NCBI GenBank assembly: GCA_946222285.1
Contig: CAMIIP010000005.1
Coordinates: 79,589-143,588 of the forward strand
Direction: 5' to 3'
DNA from: an uncultured Rothia sp.
GTDB taxonomy: Bacteria > Actinomycetota > Actinomycetes > Actinomycetales > Micrococcaceae
Length of the DNA: 64,000 bases
Part shown: piece by piece, positions 7,450 to 16,273 of the stretch
Numbering within the stretch: the first letter of the stretch is position 1
Layout of the letters: every line of letters begins with the position of its first letter
Notes under the pieces: generated by a model
The model's input: the letters and a program-made list of their open reading frames with translations, nothing else
Databases searched by the model: none
What the model was told of the DNA's origin: nothing
Made by a program: the position numbers and the translations under genes

Positions 7450-8475
7450 TTAGTTCGCACTCTCGTCGTGATTCTCAGCAGTATTTCCAGCGCTAGCCTG
7501 AGCCTCGTTGAAGCGAGATTCAGAAAGAATATCAATGCGCCAGCCGGTCAGCTTTGCTGCCAAGCGAGCGTTTTGTCCTTCTTTGCCAATAGCCAATGAG
7601 AGCTGGTTATCGGGAACCACTGCACGTGCTGAGTAGGTACGCTGATCGGTCACCGTTACGCTCTTGACCTTGGCAGGTGAAAGCGAAGCGGCAATGAACT
7701 CGGTGGGATCATCTGAATAATCAACAATATCGATTTTCTCGTTATTCAACTCGCTCATGACGGCACGAACACGCGAGCCCATTTCTCCGATACAGGAACC
7801 TTTGGGATTGATGCCGGGTTTGTTGGCCTTGACCGAAATCTTAGTGCGATGCCCTGCCTCGCGAGCGATGGACATAATTTCCACCGAACCGTCCTGAATT
7901 TCAGGAACCTCGTGCTCAAAAAGACGACGCACCAGGTTGGGATGGGTACGGGAGAGCTGAACCGAGGTTCCTTTGGGACCGCGTCGTGCCTCTACCAGGT
8001 AGGCACGAATGCGCGACCCGTGAGGGTAGCGCTCACCCGGAACCTGCTCGCTGGAGGGCAGAACTGCCTCAACGGTACCAAGATCAACCTGAACCATGCG
8101 GGGATTAGCGCCCTGTTGCACAACGCCCGTTACCAACTGACCTTCACGGTCACGGTATTCTCCGAGCACATGGGAATCTTCAGCATCACGCAGACGCTGA
8201 TAAATCACCTGGCGAGCAGTAGAAGCAGCAATACGCCCAAAGTTGTTGGGAGTGTCGTCGAACTCGCCAATGCGCTCGTCGTCCTCATCCAATTCCGGTG
8301 CCCAAATGGTGACGGTACCGGTTTTACGGTCAATTTCTGCGCGAGAATCACGAATCGCACCGGGCTGCTTCTGGTAAGCCAACAGCAGTGCACTCTCAAT
8401 CATGGGAATAAGCTCTTCAATCGAGATGTCTCGTTCTTTTTCCAGCAGTCGCAGGTTGCTCAGATCGATATCCAT
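7450..8475 (-). CDS. nusA: Transcription termination/antitermination factor NusA
   Basis: RNA polymerase-binding factor that modulates pausing, termination and rRNA antitermination. The frame is open upstream to 8544, but I choose ATG 8475 (MDIDLSNLRLLEKERDI), which has GGAAAGG at proper spacing. The product is 341 aa, a normal actinobacterial length without the C-terminal acidic repeats of E. coli NusA. Domains in order: NusA N-terminal domain, S1 (about residues 110-180), then two KH domains with CIGEMGSRVRAVMSEL and AIGKEGQNARLAAKLTGW. It lies between rimP and ylxR. Confidence 0.96.
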   Translation of the reverse strand: MDIDLSNLRLLEKERDISIEELIPMIESALLLAYQKQPGAIRDSRAEIDRKTGTVTIWAPELDEDDERIGEFDDTPNNFGRIAASTARQVIYQRLRDAEDSHVLGEYRDREGQLVTGVVQQGANPRMVQVDLGTVEAVLPSSEQVPGERYPHGSRIRAYLVEARRGPKGTSVQLSRTHPNLVRRLFEHEVPEIQDGSVEIMSIAREAGHRTKISVKANKPGINPKGSCIGEMGSRVRAVMSELNNEKIDIVDYSDDPTEFIAASLSPAKVKSVTVTDQRTYSARAVVPDNQLSLAIGKEGQNARLAAKLTGWRIDILSESRFNEAQASAGNTAENHDESAN

Positions 8476-8616
8476 AGCCGGCCTTTCCGTGTAGAACAGG
8501 GCCGGGACACTTTGCAGGTGCCCCGGCTCCGCCGATGTGTTCAATTCGAGCGAGTAATCCCGCGCAAATTTTCTTCATGAACAATACTTATTGTTCTCAG
8601 TCTATCGAACTTCGCT

Positions 8617-9198
8617 CTAGTGGTTGAATTCTATTTCTACATTTGCCGCAGAAATTGACTCCCAGGGCAGGGTTTCTTGGTCTTTATATGATTCAGGCTG
8701 ACCTTTTTTGGTCTGTTTTTTACGGCGTACTAGAGCGCCCTGCTCGTTCACATCGTCTAGGCGCGCGAGAAAGGAATCGCCCTCAACCGGGATGATATTA
8801 ATCAGACGCTCTTGGGAGCGCTTCCAGTGGCGACGCTCGGTCAGCGCGCGGGTTGCTCCCGGTGAAGAAACTTCAAGGGAGTAGGGCGATTCGCCATCGT
8901 CTGCCTCATCAAGCTTGGCAGAGATTGCTTGGGAAACTTCGGCGATGGTATCTAGCGAGAGGAAATCGGTGCGATCTTCAGTGTAATCAATAATGATTTC
9001 GAGGGTTTTGTTATTGCCAGTCCCTTTGGCGGACAGCGATTCAAGCACACAACCAAATTCTTCGATAACGGGCAAGATTGCTGCCTGAATTTCATCAGTA
9101 TTTACAAAGGGCTTCGCGGGAGAAGCTAGGCTGACTCCGTTAGCTACCCGATCTGCTGAGCGACGTTCGCGCGCGTTCTGTTCGTTTTTCTTAGCCAT
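8617..9198 (-). CDS. rimP: Ribosome maturation factor RimP
   Basis: RimP assists 30S assembly, in particular the S12/S9-dependent steps. The 193-aa product has the N-terminal alpha/beta domain (IIIDYTEDRTDFLSLDTIAE) and the family signature SLEVSSPGATRALTERRHWK, followed by a C-terminal SH3-like barrel. An extra N-terminal stretch of about 30 polar residues precedes the conserved part. ATG 9198 follows AGGAG. It heads the minus-strand rimP-nusA-ylxR-infB run and is divergent from the secreted-protein gene at 9370. Confidence 0.95.
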   Translation of the reverse strand: MAKKNEQNARERRSADRVANGVSLASPAKPFVNTDEIQAAILPVIEEFGCVLESLSAKGTGNNKTLEIIIDYTEDRTDFLSLDTIAEVSQAISAKLDEADDGESPYSLEVSSPGATRALTERRHWKRSQERLINIIPVEGDSFLARLDDVNEQGALVRRKKQTKKGQPESYKDQETLPWESISAANVEIEFNH

Positions 9199-9369
9199 GA
9201 CTCTCCTGAGCGGTCATCTCTTATCTCTATCTAGAAAAAGTTTATGGCATGGCACGGCGACGGGCACAAGATATTGCTCTGAGCTATGAGTAGCAAGCAG
9301 GGTTATCGCGAGTAGGAGGGGTGTGCGAAGATATTGTTGGAAGTTTGAACTGATGGCAAGAAGGTTTGT

Positions 9370-10146
9370 GTGAAGACGACGACGGGCATTTCGGCACTCT
9401 CGCTAACGACGATGGTGGTCTTAGGCATTTGGGGGCTCGCCTCTGTACAGTCTGCTCATTCAGTCAAAACTGAGCTCTCAGCACAAACCCGCCTTTCTCA
9501 GATTCTCTCCGGGATGAATGAATCTTCTGATTCGGTTGAGCTTACCGACCTCCTCTCGTCCCAACAAAATCAGCTGCCAGAAAGTGCCCGTCATCTTGCT
9601 GGCGAATCTGCAGAGCAGTTAAGCGTGGAGCAAGGCATCACGGATCTGTATGACGTTGCTACCGGTTCTACCGCAAGCGCGGAGGCGCGTGCTCAGGGCA
9701 CCCAGTTCGCTAACGAACTATGGGATTTTGGGCAGAAAAACAAACTGGTTTCTAACATTCCGAATTTTGTCAAGACAGATTCAGTTGCCTGTGATGTTCC
9801 CGATGACGCCGATGAAGCACCGCCGTCGGTGAAAGATCTTGCCGGTTCAGCCAACGCCTATCTCTACGCAAGTCAGGTGCTTGCTGCACGCGGCGTCGAT
9901 TCTGCTTCAGATGTTCTTGAAGAGGTAACCTCGCTACATCAGGAACTGACCGATGCCATCTCTTGCACCTATACAGCCCCCCAGCAATACTCCGCCTACA
10001 GCTTTGATGCGCAACACCCCGAACAAACGCTTAAATCTCTGCGGGCAACCGTTGAGAGCAATGCTCAGGCAACGGTAGCAGATGCTTCTGTGCCCGCCGA
10101 CTCCCCTATTTTTGAAGAGTCAATCCAGTTGCTCTTTAAAGGCTAG
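9370..10146 (+). CDS. Secreted or membrane-anchored protein of unknown function
   Basis: 258-aa protein starting at GTG 9370 with AAGAAGG upstream. The N-terminal hydrophobic segment (residues about 8-25, LSLTTMVVLGIWGLASV) is a signal peptide or anchor. There is no lipobox cysteine. The remainder is predicted helical and soluble, with two cysteines (SVACDVP and ISCTYTA) that could form a disulfide. In many actinobacteria a DUF4439-type lipoprotein gene sits divergent from rimP, and this may be a diverged form, but I see no decisive motif. Its stop codon overlaps that of the TauE gene in a shared CTAG. Confidence 0.7.
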   Translation: MKTTTGISALSLTTMVVLGIWGLASVQSAHSVKTELSAQTRLSQILSGMNESSDSVELTDLLSSQQNQLPESARHLAGESAEQLSVEQGITDLYDVATGSTASAEARAQGTQFANELWDFGQKNKLVSNIPNFVKTDSVACDVPDDADEAPPSVKDLAGSANAYLYASQVLAARGVDSASDVLEEVTSLHQELTDAISCTYTAPQQYSAYSFDAQHPEQTLKSLRATVESNAQATVADASVPADSPIFEESIQLLFKG

Positions 10147-10919
10147 TCGAACCAAATATCCCAGCCCAGCCTGAGAATGAGGGCTGATACCACCGTGATC
10201 ATCATGATGCGAATAAACTTATTTCCTCGCGAAATCGCCGTCCTCGCCCCGAGGTAGCCCCCAACCAGATTTGCGCACCCCAAGAGCAAGCCCAAAGACC
10301 ATACCTGGTAGCCAGCGATACCAAAAAAGATCAACGCCCCAATATTGGTAGCAAGGTTGATGACCTTAGTTTGAGCTGTTGCTAGCAAGAAGTTATAGCC
10401 TAAAAGACTGATCAGCGAAATCATCAAGAAAGAGCCTGTACCTGGACCCAGAATGCCATCGTAAAATCCAATCACCGCACCAATCGCCAGGGCAATGAGA
10501 ATATGTTTACCACCGGAGTGTTTGAGGCGGGTCAGCTCCCCCAAATTGGGTTTGAAAACAGTAAAGAGCAAAACCGCCACCAGCGCACACACGATAATGG
10601 GCTTGAAGGCAGCGGCAGGAATCAGAGTAGCTACAATCGCACCGCAAAAACTGGCGATGAGAGCAACAATTGCGGTAGGTAACGACGTTCTCAAATCATT
10701 GGAGGTACGCCGATAAAAAGTAGTGGCACTAGCTGCCGTTCCAAACGATGAGCCGAGCTTATTGACGGCGAGCGCCTGAACCGGAGAAAGCCCCGGCACC
10801 ATCAGCACCGCCGGAAGCTGAATCAGCCCACCCCCTCCGACGACGGCGTCCACCCAGCCCGCGAAGAAACCCGCGCATAGAAGAAGAATCAGCGTCAAAA
10901 GATCCATTGATTCCAGCAC
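10143..10919 (-). CDS. TauE/SafE family sulfite exporter-like permease
   Basis: Membrane protein of 258 aa with about eight hydrophobic segments. The N-terminal repeat carries the family features FFAGWVDAVVGGGGLIQLP and, in the second half, IGFYDGILGPGTGSFL, the duplicated glycine-rich motif of TauE/SafE (DUF81) transporters. Members move sulfite, sulfoacetate or other organic anions; the substrate here is not visible. The start is ATG 10919 or the internal ATG four codons later. It converges on the secreted-protein gene with a 4-bp overlap. Confidence 0.88.
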   Translation of the reverse strand: MLESMDLLTLILLLCAGFFAGWVDAVVGGGGLIQLPAVLMVPGLSPVQALAVNKLGSSFGTAASATTFYRRTSNDLRTSLPTAIVALIASFCGAIVATLIPAAAFKPIIVCALVAVLLFTVFKPNLGELTRLKHSGGKHILIALAIGAVIGFYDGILGPGTGSFLMISLISLLGYNFLLATAQTKVINLATNIGALIFFGIAGYQVWSLGLLLGCANLVGGYLGARTAISRGNKFIRIMMITVVSALILRLGWDIWFD

Positions 10920-10952
10920 GGCAGGCTCCCTTGTGGGTGTTTTATGGTGAGT

Positions 10953-11113
10953 AAGGTTTATTCATAAGGTATTTATAACTCCAGCCCGACACAGCGGCGG
11001 CAAGCAGTCCCTCTCGCATGGTTCGCTATCGCTCACTAACGCGATTCTGCCAGACCCAGCCAGCTTGCCGCCCGCTGAGTCCGGCTGTCGATTTGTCCTT
11101 ATGAATAAACCTT
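10953..11113. mobile_element. MITE-like element with 17-bp terminal inverted repeats
   Basis: Perfect 17-bp ends (AAGGTTTATTCATAAGG at 10953-10969 and its reverse complement at 11097-11113) enclose 127 bp without an ORF. Just inside them is a second inverted repeat of roughly 23 bp (GACACAGCGG..GGCAAGC with GCTTGCCGCCCGCTGAGTC), so most of the element can fold into one long hairpin. The core TTATTCATAAGG is shared with the ends of the IS5-type element at 57910-58785, so that family could have mobilised it. It sits between the TauE and proS genes. Confidence 0.75.
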
Positions 11114-11137
11114 TATAAACAGCCTGCGGGCTGTTAC

Positions 11138-12943
11138 CTAGGCTCCACGCACCTCAGCGATAACCTCAGCAACGGCGTCGTGTAGCTCAATCTCGCGGGC
11201 TTCACCGGAACGGCGGTCCTTGAGTTCGAGCTTGCCGTCCTTGAAGCCACGACCCACCACGAGAATGGTAGGAATGCCAATCAGTTCGGCATCGCCGAAC
11301 TTCACGCCAGGGGATGCCTTGGGGCGGTCATCGAGGAAGGTATCAATGCCCTGTGCCTCAAGCTCCTCAGCAATCTTTTCAGCCGCCTCAATCACTTCGG
11401 CGCCCTTACCGGTTGCTACGATGTGAACGTCGGCAGGCGCGAGGTTACGGGGCCAGATCAGACCCTTATCATCGTGGTTGCCTTCTGCAACGGCGGCAAG
11501 CGCACGAGTCACGCCTACACCGTAGGAGCCCATGGTAACGGTCTGCAGTTTGCCGTTCTGATCGAGAACCTTCAGTTCCAGCGCCTCAGCGTATTTGCGG
11601 CCGAGCTGGAAGATGTGTCCCATTTCCATACCGCGGGCAGCAATCAGCGGACCTGACCCATCAGGGGCGGGGTCACCTTCACGGACTTCGCAGGCTTCAA
11701 TCACGCCATCGGCTTCGAAGTCCCTACCTGCCACAAGATTGTAGACATGTTTGCCTGCTTCGTTAGCACCTGTAATCCAGGCGCTACCTTCAACCACGCG
11801 GGGGTCAAGGAAGTAAGGGATTTCGGTGTCAGATGCGACACCGAGCAGTTTGGCATCCAGGGAAAGACCGGGACCAATGTAGCCTTTGATGAGCTGCGGG
11901 AATTTCTTGAAGTCTTCTTCAGTCGCCGCCTCTACCTCAACTTCGCCGCCCACGCCCAGCAAGGACCCCACATTGACCTCAACGCGGGAGAGATCGACAT
12001 CGCGATCACCGGGAACGCCAATGGCTACAAGCTGGCGGGCGCCGTCTGGCAGAGTAACGGCAAGCACAACGTTTTTGAGGGTATCTGCGGCGCTCCATGC
12101 GCCTGAACTACGCGGGTGCAGGGCATTAGACTGGCTGACCAGAGTCTCGATGGTCGGTGAGTCGGGAGTTTCTTCGACGGACGCCGCCGGAGTGTTTGAG
12201 GCGTCAACAGGTTCAGGAACTACGGTGGTCACAGCTTCAACGTTCGCCGCGTAGCCACCCTCTGTATATACAAATGTGTCCTCTCCAACCGGGGTTGGAT
12301 GCAGGAATTCTTCCGAACGTGAGCCGCCCATCGCGCCGGACTGTGCCTTAACGATAGCGATTTCCAGCCCCAGCCGCTCAAAGATACGCTGGTAGGCACC
12401 GCGATGGGCAAAGTAGGCTTCGTCCAACCCTGCGTCGTCCAGGTTGAAAGAGTAGGAGTCCTTCATAATGAACTCGCGACCGCGGAGCAGTCCAGCGCGA
12501 GGGCGGGCTTCATCGCGGTATTTGGTCTGAATCTGGTAGAGGTAAACCGGCAAATCCTTGTAGGAGCTGTAGAGATCCTTGACCAGCAGGGTAAACATTT
12601 CCTCGTGGGTGGGAGCCAGGAGCATGTCGGTGCCGCGGCGATCCTGCAGGCGAAAAAGATTCTCGCCGTACTCGGTCCAGCGGTTGGTCGCCTCATAGGG
12701 TTCACGAGGAAGCAGGGCAGGAAAGTGAACTTCCTGCGCGCCAATAGCGTTCATTTCTTCGCGGACAATATTTTCAACCTTGTTCAGCACTTTCAAGCCC
12801 AGCGGTAACCAGGTGTAGATACCGGGTGCAGCACGGCGAATATAGCCTGCGCGCACCAGCAACTTGTGGCTAGCAACCTCGGCCTCAGCCGGGTCATCGC
12901 GCAGGGTGCGGAGGAAGAGTTGTGAGAGGCGAGTAATAGTCAC
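11138..12943 (-). CDS. proS: Prolyl-tRNA synthetase (bacterial type with INS domain)
   Basis: Charges tRNA-Pro. The product is about 601 aa. The class II motifs are present: motif 2 region YQIQTKYRDEARPRAGLLRG with REFIMKDSYSF, and motif 3 near the C-terminal part (GSYGVGVTRALAA). The insertion (editing) domain lies at about residues 220-410, and an anticodon-binding domain closes the protein (FLDDRPKASPGVKFGDAELI). The frame is open to an ATG at 13003, but family alignment starts at RLSQLFLRTLRDDP, so I place the start at GTG 12943. It belongs to the conserved proS-GNAT-ispG-rseP arrangement. Confidence 0.95.
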   Translation of the reverse strand: MTITRLSQLFLRTLRDDPAEAEVASHKLLVRAGYIRRAAPGIYTWLPLGLKVLNKVENIVREEMNAIGAQEVHFPALLPREPYEATNRWTEYGENLFRLQDRRGTDMLLAPTHEEMFTLLVKDLYSSYKDLPVYLYQIQTKYRDEARPRAGLLRGREFIMKDSYSFNLDDAGLDEAYFAHRGAYQRIFERLGLEIAIVKAQSGAMGGSRSEEFLHPTPVGEDTFVYTEGGYAANVEAVTTVVPEPVDASNTPAASVEETPDSPTIETLVSQSNALHPRSSGAWSAADTLKNVVLAVTLPDGARQLVAIGVPGDRDVDLSRVEVNVGSLLGVGGEVEVEAATEEDFKKFPQLIKGYIGPGLSLDAKLLGVASDTEIPYFLDPRVVEGSAWITGANEAGKHVYNLVAGRDFEADGVIEACEVREGDPAPDGSGPLIAARGMEMGHIFQLGRKYAEALELKVLDQNGKLQTVTMGSYGVGVTRALAAVAEGNHDDKGLIWPRNLAPADVHIVATGKGAEVIEAAEKIAEELEAQGIDTFLDDRPKASPGVKFGDAELIGIPTILVVGRGFKDGKLELKDRRSGEAREIELHDAVAEVIAEVRGA

Positions 12944-13057
12944 CTGGACAGTCCATTTCTCTTGGGATACTCCCCCGGTGAATTTTCTTCGACGAAAGAT
13001 CATCCGAGGGTACAGTCGATTTTTATTCTACCGCGCGAGCAGAGGAGCTAAAAGCTA

Positions 13058-14206
13058 TCAGAAAAGAATGGTTGAGAACGTTCCGCGCTGCTCCATTCCC
13101 AATGCTTCGTAAAGCTTGCGAGCGCGGGTATTGAAGTCATTCACATAGAGGGTAATGTGTGGGAAACGTGCACGGATGAGTTGAAACCCCTGGGCGAGGA
13201 GAGGTTCTGAGAGCCCAAAACCCCGATAGGCAGGGTGAAGCCAAACGCCCTGTATCTGGCAGATATCGGAGTGAACCAGTCCAAGATCCGCTTTGAAGAC
13301 CACCACTGAATCTTCATTGACTGCCACTACCGAACGTCCGGTACGGATAAAATTATCGACCCGTTTCGCATACCCTACCGGGTCGCGTTCCATGGGGTCA
13401 TATCCTACTTCTTCGGTGAACATCGCAACAGAGGCTCTCAAGAGCGATTTACGGTCGGATGTTCGTGCCCACCGTACGCCACCGGCAATGAGTTGCGGTG
13501 CTTTTAGTTCTGCCCGATGTAGCGAACGAGCTGTCAGATGATCGAGCCCTACCTCTTGTGGAAGATAGAGTAACGGCTGGTTCTCGCGCACAGAAAGGGG
13601 CTTACCCGTCTTGGGCGCGAGGAGATCCCATAGCCCCATCACCTCATCATGAGCGCCGAAAATTGAGGCGACGGTGCGAGAGGAGCGTGCGATGACAGCA
13701 GCAACTTGCACCCGATATTCTTCGGGAATCACTAGGGGCACGCAGTTAGACCCCAGCCAGAAAGCACCCACCAGTTCAGGCGGCGCAGTGGTATGGAAGG
13801 AGACAGTGTTTTCGGCAGTAACTGTTGAGACAGAATCTGCAGATTTCCGAAGCTGCGTTAGAGGTGTCAGAAAAGCTTCAGCTACTTGCCTAAGGCGAGG
13901 AGAAACATTACGAAGCGTTGTCTGAGGAGAAGTATCTACACCGGGGTTGGCAACGCGGGTTACGCCCTCATCGTCTTTAGCTACAGAGGAAGGTTGAGCA
14001 GATGTAAATATGCCCATGAAACCCGCCGAATAACGCAAAGCAGGGAGTGCAGAGGGGGCAGGTAGTCCAAAAAGCTCCAGATGCTCAGAGGCATAAAGAA
14101 AAGTAATCGGATCCGTGTTAATCATTTTTTCAAGGTCTGCCCAATCGTCGGTGGTCAGTGGGCGGATGAGTACATCTGCCGACACACGTTGAAATAATGA
14201 AAACAC
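13058..14206 (-). CDS. DUF4081-containing GNAT acetyltransferase
   Basis: 382-aa protein with an N-terminal DUF4081-like domain and a C-terminal GNAT fold. The GNAT acetyl-CoA loop is seen as LHPAYRGFGLSEPLLAQGF, followed by ITLYVNDFNTRARKLYEALG, the typical beta5-alpha4 end. This two-domain protein is a conserved actinobacterial neighbour of ispG; its substrate is unknown. The start GTG 14206 has a weak ribosome-binding site, and GTG 14185 is an alternative. The linker around residues 75-125 is low in conservation. Confidence 0.85.
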   Translation of the reverse strand: MFSLFQRVSADVLIRPLTTDDWADLEKMINTDPITFLYASEHLELFGLPAPSALPALRYSAGFMGIFTSAQPSSVAKDDEGVTRVANPGVDTSPQTTLRNVSPRLRQVAEAFLTPLTQLRKSADSVSTVTAENTVSFHTTAPPELVGAFWLGSNCVPLVIPEEYRVQVAAVIARSSRTVASIFGAHDEVMGLWDLLAPKTGKPLSVRENQPLLYLPQEVGLDHLTARSLHRAELKAPQLIAGGVRWARTSDRKSLLRASVAMFTEEVGYDPMERDPVGYAKRVDNFIRTGRSVVAVNEDSVVVFKADLGLVHSDICQIQGVWLHPAYRGFGLSEPLLAQGFQLIRARFPHITLYVNDFNTRARKLYEALGMEQRGTFSTILF

Positions 14207-14235
14207 GGATCCGAGAGCTTTCTATTGGAAAGAGG

Positions 14236-15402
14236 TTATTTAACACTAACCTCAGGGGCGGCGCCGTCGGGAATAAACTCACCGCGTGCCTCCATTTCCG
14301 AGGCGATGCGGTTGGCTTCTTCGATGAGAGTGGGAACGATTTCTGATTCGGGGACGGTCTTGATGACCTCGCCCTTTACAAAAATCTGCCCCTTACCGTT
14401 GCCCGATGCCACACCGAGATCAGCTTCGCGTGCTTCACCGGGACCGTTGACGACGCAGCCCATCACAGCCACGCGCAGGGGCACCTTCATCCCTTCCAAA
14501 CCGGCGGTGACGTTCTCGGCAAGCTCCCAAACGTTCACCTGAGCACGACCGCAGGAGGGGCAGGAAACGATATCGAGTTTACGAGGGCGCAGGTTGAGGG
14601 ATTCAAGAATCTGCGAGCCAACCTTGACCTCCTCAACGGGAGGGGCAGACAGGGATACGCGAATGGTATCGCCAATGCCCTCTGACAAGAGTGCACCGAA
14701 AGCGGTAGCGGATTTGATGGTGCCTTGGAAAGCCGGTCCTGCTTCGGTCACGCCCAAGTGCAGGGGCCAGTCCCCAGCGGCGGCGAGCTGGCGGTAAGCC
14801 TCCACCATGATGACCGGGTCATTGTGCTTGACCGAAATCTTAAAATCGCGGAAACCGTGCTCTTCGAACAAAGAAGCCTCCCACACAGCAGACTCCACCA
14901 GAGCTTCGGGGGTTGCTTTACCATATTTCTTCAGCAGACGGTTATCGAGTGAGCCGGCGTTCACGCCAATACGAATCGAAGTGCCGTGATCTTTCGCCGC
15001 CTGGGCGATTTCTTTAACCTGATCGTCAAACTTGCGGATGTTACCGGGGTTTACACGAACCGCACCGCATCCTGCTTCAATCGCCTGAAATACGTACTTA
15101 GGCTGAAAGTGAATATCCGCAATGATAGGGATTTGCGACTGCTTAGCAATAATCGGTAGCGCCTCAGCGTCTTTATCGGTAGGGCAAGCCACGCGAACAA
15201 TATCGCAACCAGAAGCAGTCAGTTCCGCGATCTGCTGCAGAGTAGCACCAATATCGTGCGTTTTTGTGGTGGTCATTGACTGCACCGAGATAGGAGAATC
15301 AGAGCCTACGCCCACCGAACCAACCTTAAACTGGCGGGTTTTACGGCGAGGTGCAAGTGTGGGCGGCGGAGCCGTCGGAATTCCTAGATTGACCGAAGCC
15401 AA
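14236..15402 (-). CDS. ispG: (E)-4-hydroxy-3-methylbut-2-enyl-diphosphate synthase
   Basis: Iron-sulfur enzyme of the MEP pathway that reduces MEcPP to HMBPP. I place the start at TTG 15402, which has GGAGGA five bases upstream; the longer frame to 15459 adds an unlikely 19 residues. The 388-aa product has the TIM-barrel part with VQSMTTTKTHD and VRVNPGNIR, and the C-terminal 4Fe-4S site with CPSC and a third Cys in GCVVNGPGEA. dxr, an earlier enzyme of the same pathway, is at 21390-22694. Confidence 0.96.
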   Translation of the reverse strand: MASVNLGIPTAPPPTLAPRRKTRQFKVGSVGVGSDSPISVQSMTTTKTHDIGATLQQIAELTASGCDIVRVACPTDKDAEALPIIAKQSQIPIIADIHFQPKYVFQAIEAGCGAVRVNPGNIRKFDDQVKEIAQAAKDHGTSIRIGVNAGSLDNRLLKKYGKATPEALVESAVWEASLFEEHGFRDFKISVKHNDPVIMVEAYRQLAAAGDWPLHLGVTEAGPAFQGTIKSATAFGALLSEGIGDTIRVSLSAPPVEEVKVGSQILESLNLRPRKLDIVSCPSCGRAQVNVWELAENVTAGLEGMKVPLRVAVMGCVVNGPGEAREADLGVASGNGKGQIFVKGEVIKTVPESEIVPTLIEEANRIASEMEARGEFIPDGAAPEVSVK

Positions 15403-15491
15403 GATAATCCTCCAAAAAAAATTTTGCCAAATGCGCACAACCGCGCACGGTATCAACAACCTATTGTGCCACTACATTGGGTAAGGAGCGA

Positions 15492-15551
15492 TATGAATGA
15501 GCGTACAGTTGCCCACGTTACCGAAAGCAAAAAAATGCCCTTCTTGCTCTA
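15492..15551 (+). other. Possible 19-codon leader ORF upstream of MOSC gene
   Basis: ATG 15492 follows a good ribosome-binding site (AAGGAG) and encodes MNERTVAHVTESKKMPFLL before a TAG. It overlaps the start of the MOSC frame (ATG 15497) in another frame. It may be a leader peptide, or the MOSC gene may really start further downstream. Confidence 0.25.
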
Positions 15552-16273
15552 GGATAATCCTATGTCTACTCTTTCTTCCCTTACCCCGCGCATCCGGTGG
15601 TGCCTTCGGCGTCGTCCTCTCTACCAATGTGGGCGAACCGATTCCCTGCCCTACCGGTGAAGAGAGAATTTCCGGCATCAATAAATTACCGCGCGAGTCT
15701 ATCTCGGTTTTTATCCCGGGGCCTGATTACGGCGATGGCTCAGGGGTAGACGGCGATTCTATCGGCGATTCGAAACACCACGGTGGCGCGGACAAAGCCG
15801 TTTATGCTTTCTCTCGTGAAGAGCTGGATTATTGGGGTTCGGTCAACCAGCAGGACTATGCGCCTGGTTGCTTTGGGGAGAACCTCACTACCGAGGGAAT
15901 CGACTGGTCTAGTGTGTTGATTAACCAGAAGATCCGTGTGGGCAGTGCTCTCTTGCAGGTGAGTGTGCCCCGTCAGCCCTGCCGAACTTTTGCTAGCTGG
16001 CTAGATCAAAAGGGCTGGGTCAAAACTTTTGCTGCTCACGGCGACTGCGGCGCCTATTTTCGTGTGTTAGAACCTGGTGTCATCTCCCCCTGTGATTCCT
16101 TCATTTTTCTCCCCGCGCCCGAGCACGGCGTGACTATGGGACAGGCTTTTGCCGCCAAGATGGGAAATAAGGACGACGCGCGGGCGGTCTTTGAGGCTGC
16201 TTGCCTGCCCGAGCCGCACCAGAGTCAGCTAGGTAAGCTTTTGGGAATTGGCAAGGAACGCAAGGTTTCTTAG
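15497..16273 (+). CDS. MOSC domain protein (YiiM-like)
   Basis: MOSC domains bind molybdenum cofactor sulfur; YiiM-type members detoxify N-hydroxylated compounds or transfer sulfur. The conserved MOSC core is clear: SKHHGGADKAVYAFSREELDYW, APGCFGENLTTEGID and VSVPRQPCRTFA, whose cysteine is the expected catalytic or ligand residue. Family members start near VLSTNVGEPIPCP, about 39 residues in, so the first 35-40 residues (with three cysteines) look unlike the family. I see no good in-frame start there, so the true start is uncertain. The gene is divergent from ispG and convergent with rseP, overlapping its stop by 4 bp. Confidence 0.85.
   Translation: MSVQLPTLPKAKKCPSCSRIILCLLFLPLPRASGGAFGVVLSTNVGEPIPCPTGEERISGINKLPRESISVFIPGPDYGDGSGVDGDSIGDSKHHGGADKAVYAFSREELDYWGSVNQQDYAPGCFGENLTTEGIDWSSVLINQKIRVGSALLQVSVPRQPCRTFASWLDQKGWVKTFAAHGDCGAYFRVLEPGVISPCDSFIFLPAPEHGVTMGQAFAAKMGNKDDARAVFEAACLPEPHQSQLGKLLGIGKERKVS

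Noticed and set aside
14236..15459. ispG starting at 15459
   Set aside because: TTG 15402 has GGAGGA at ideal spacing and matches the family start; the extra 19 residues are hydrophobic and unlike the family.
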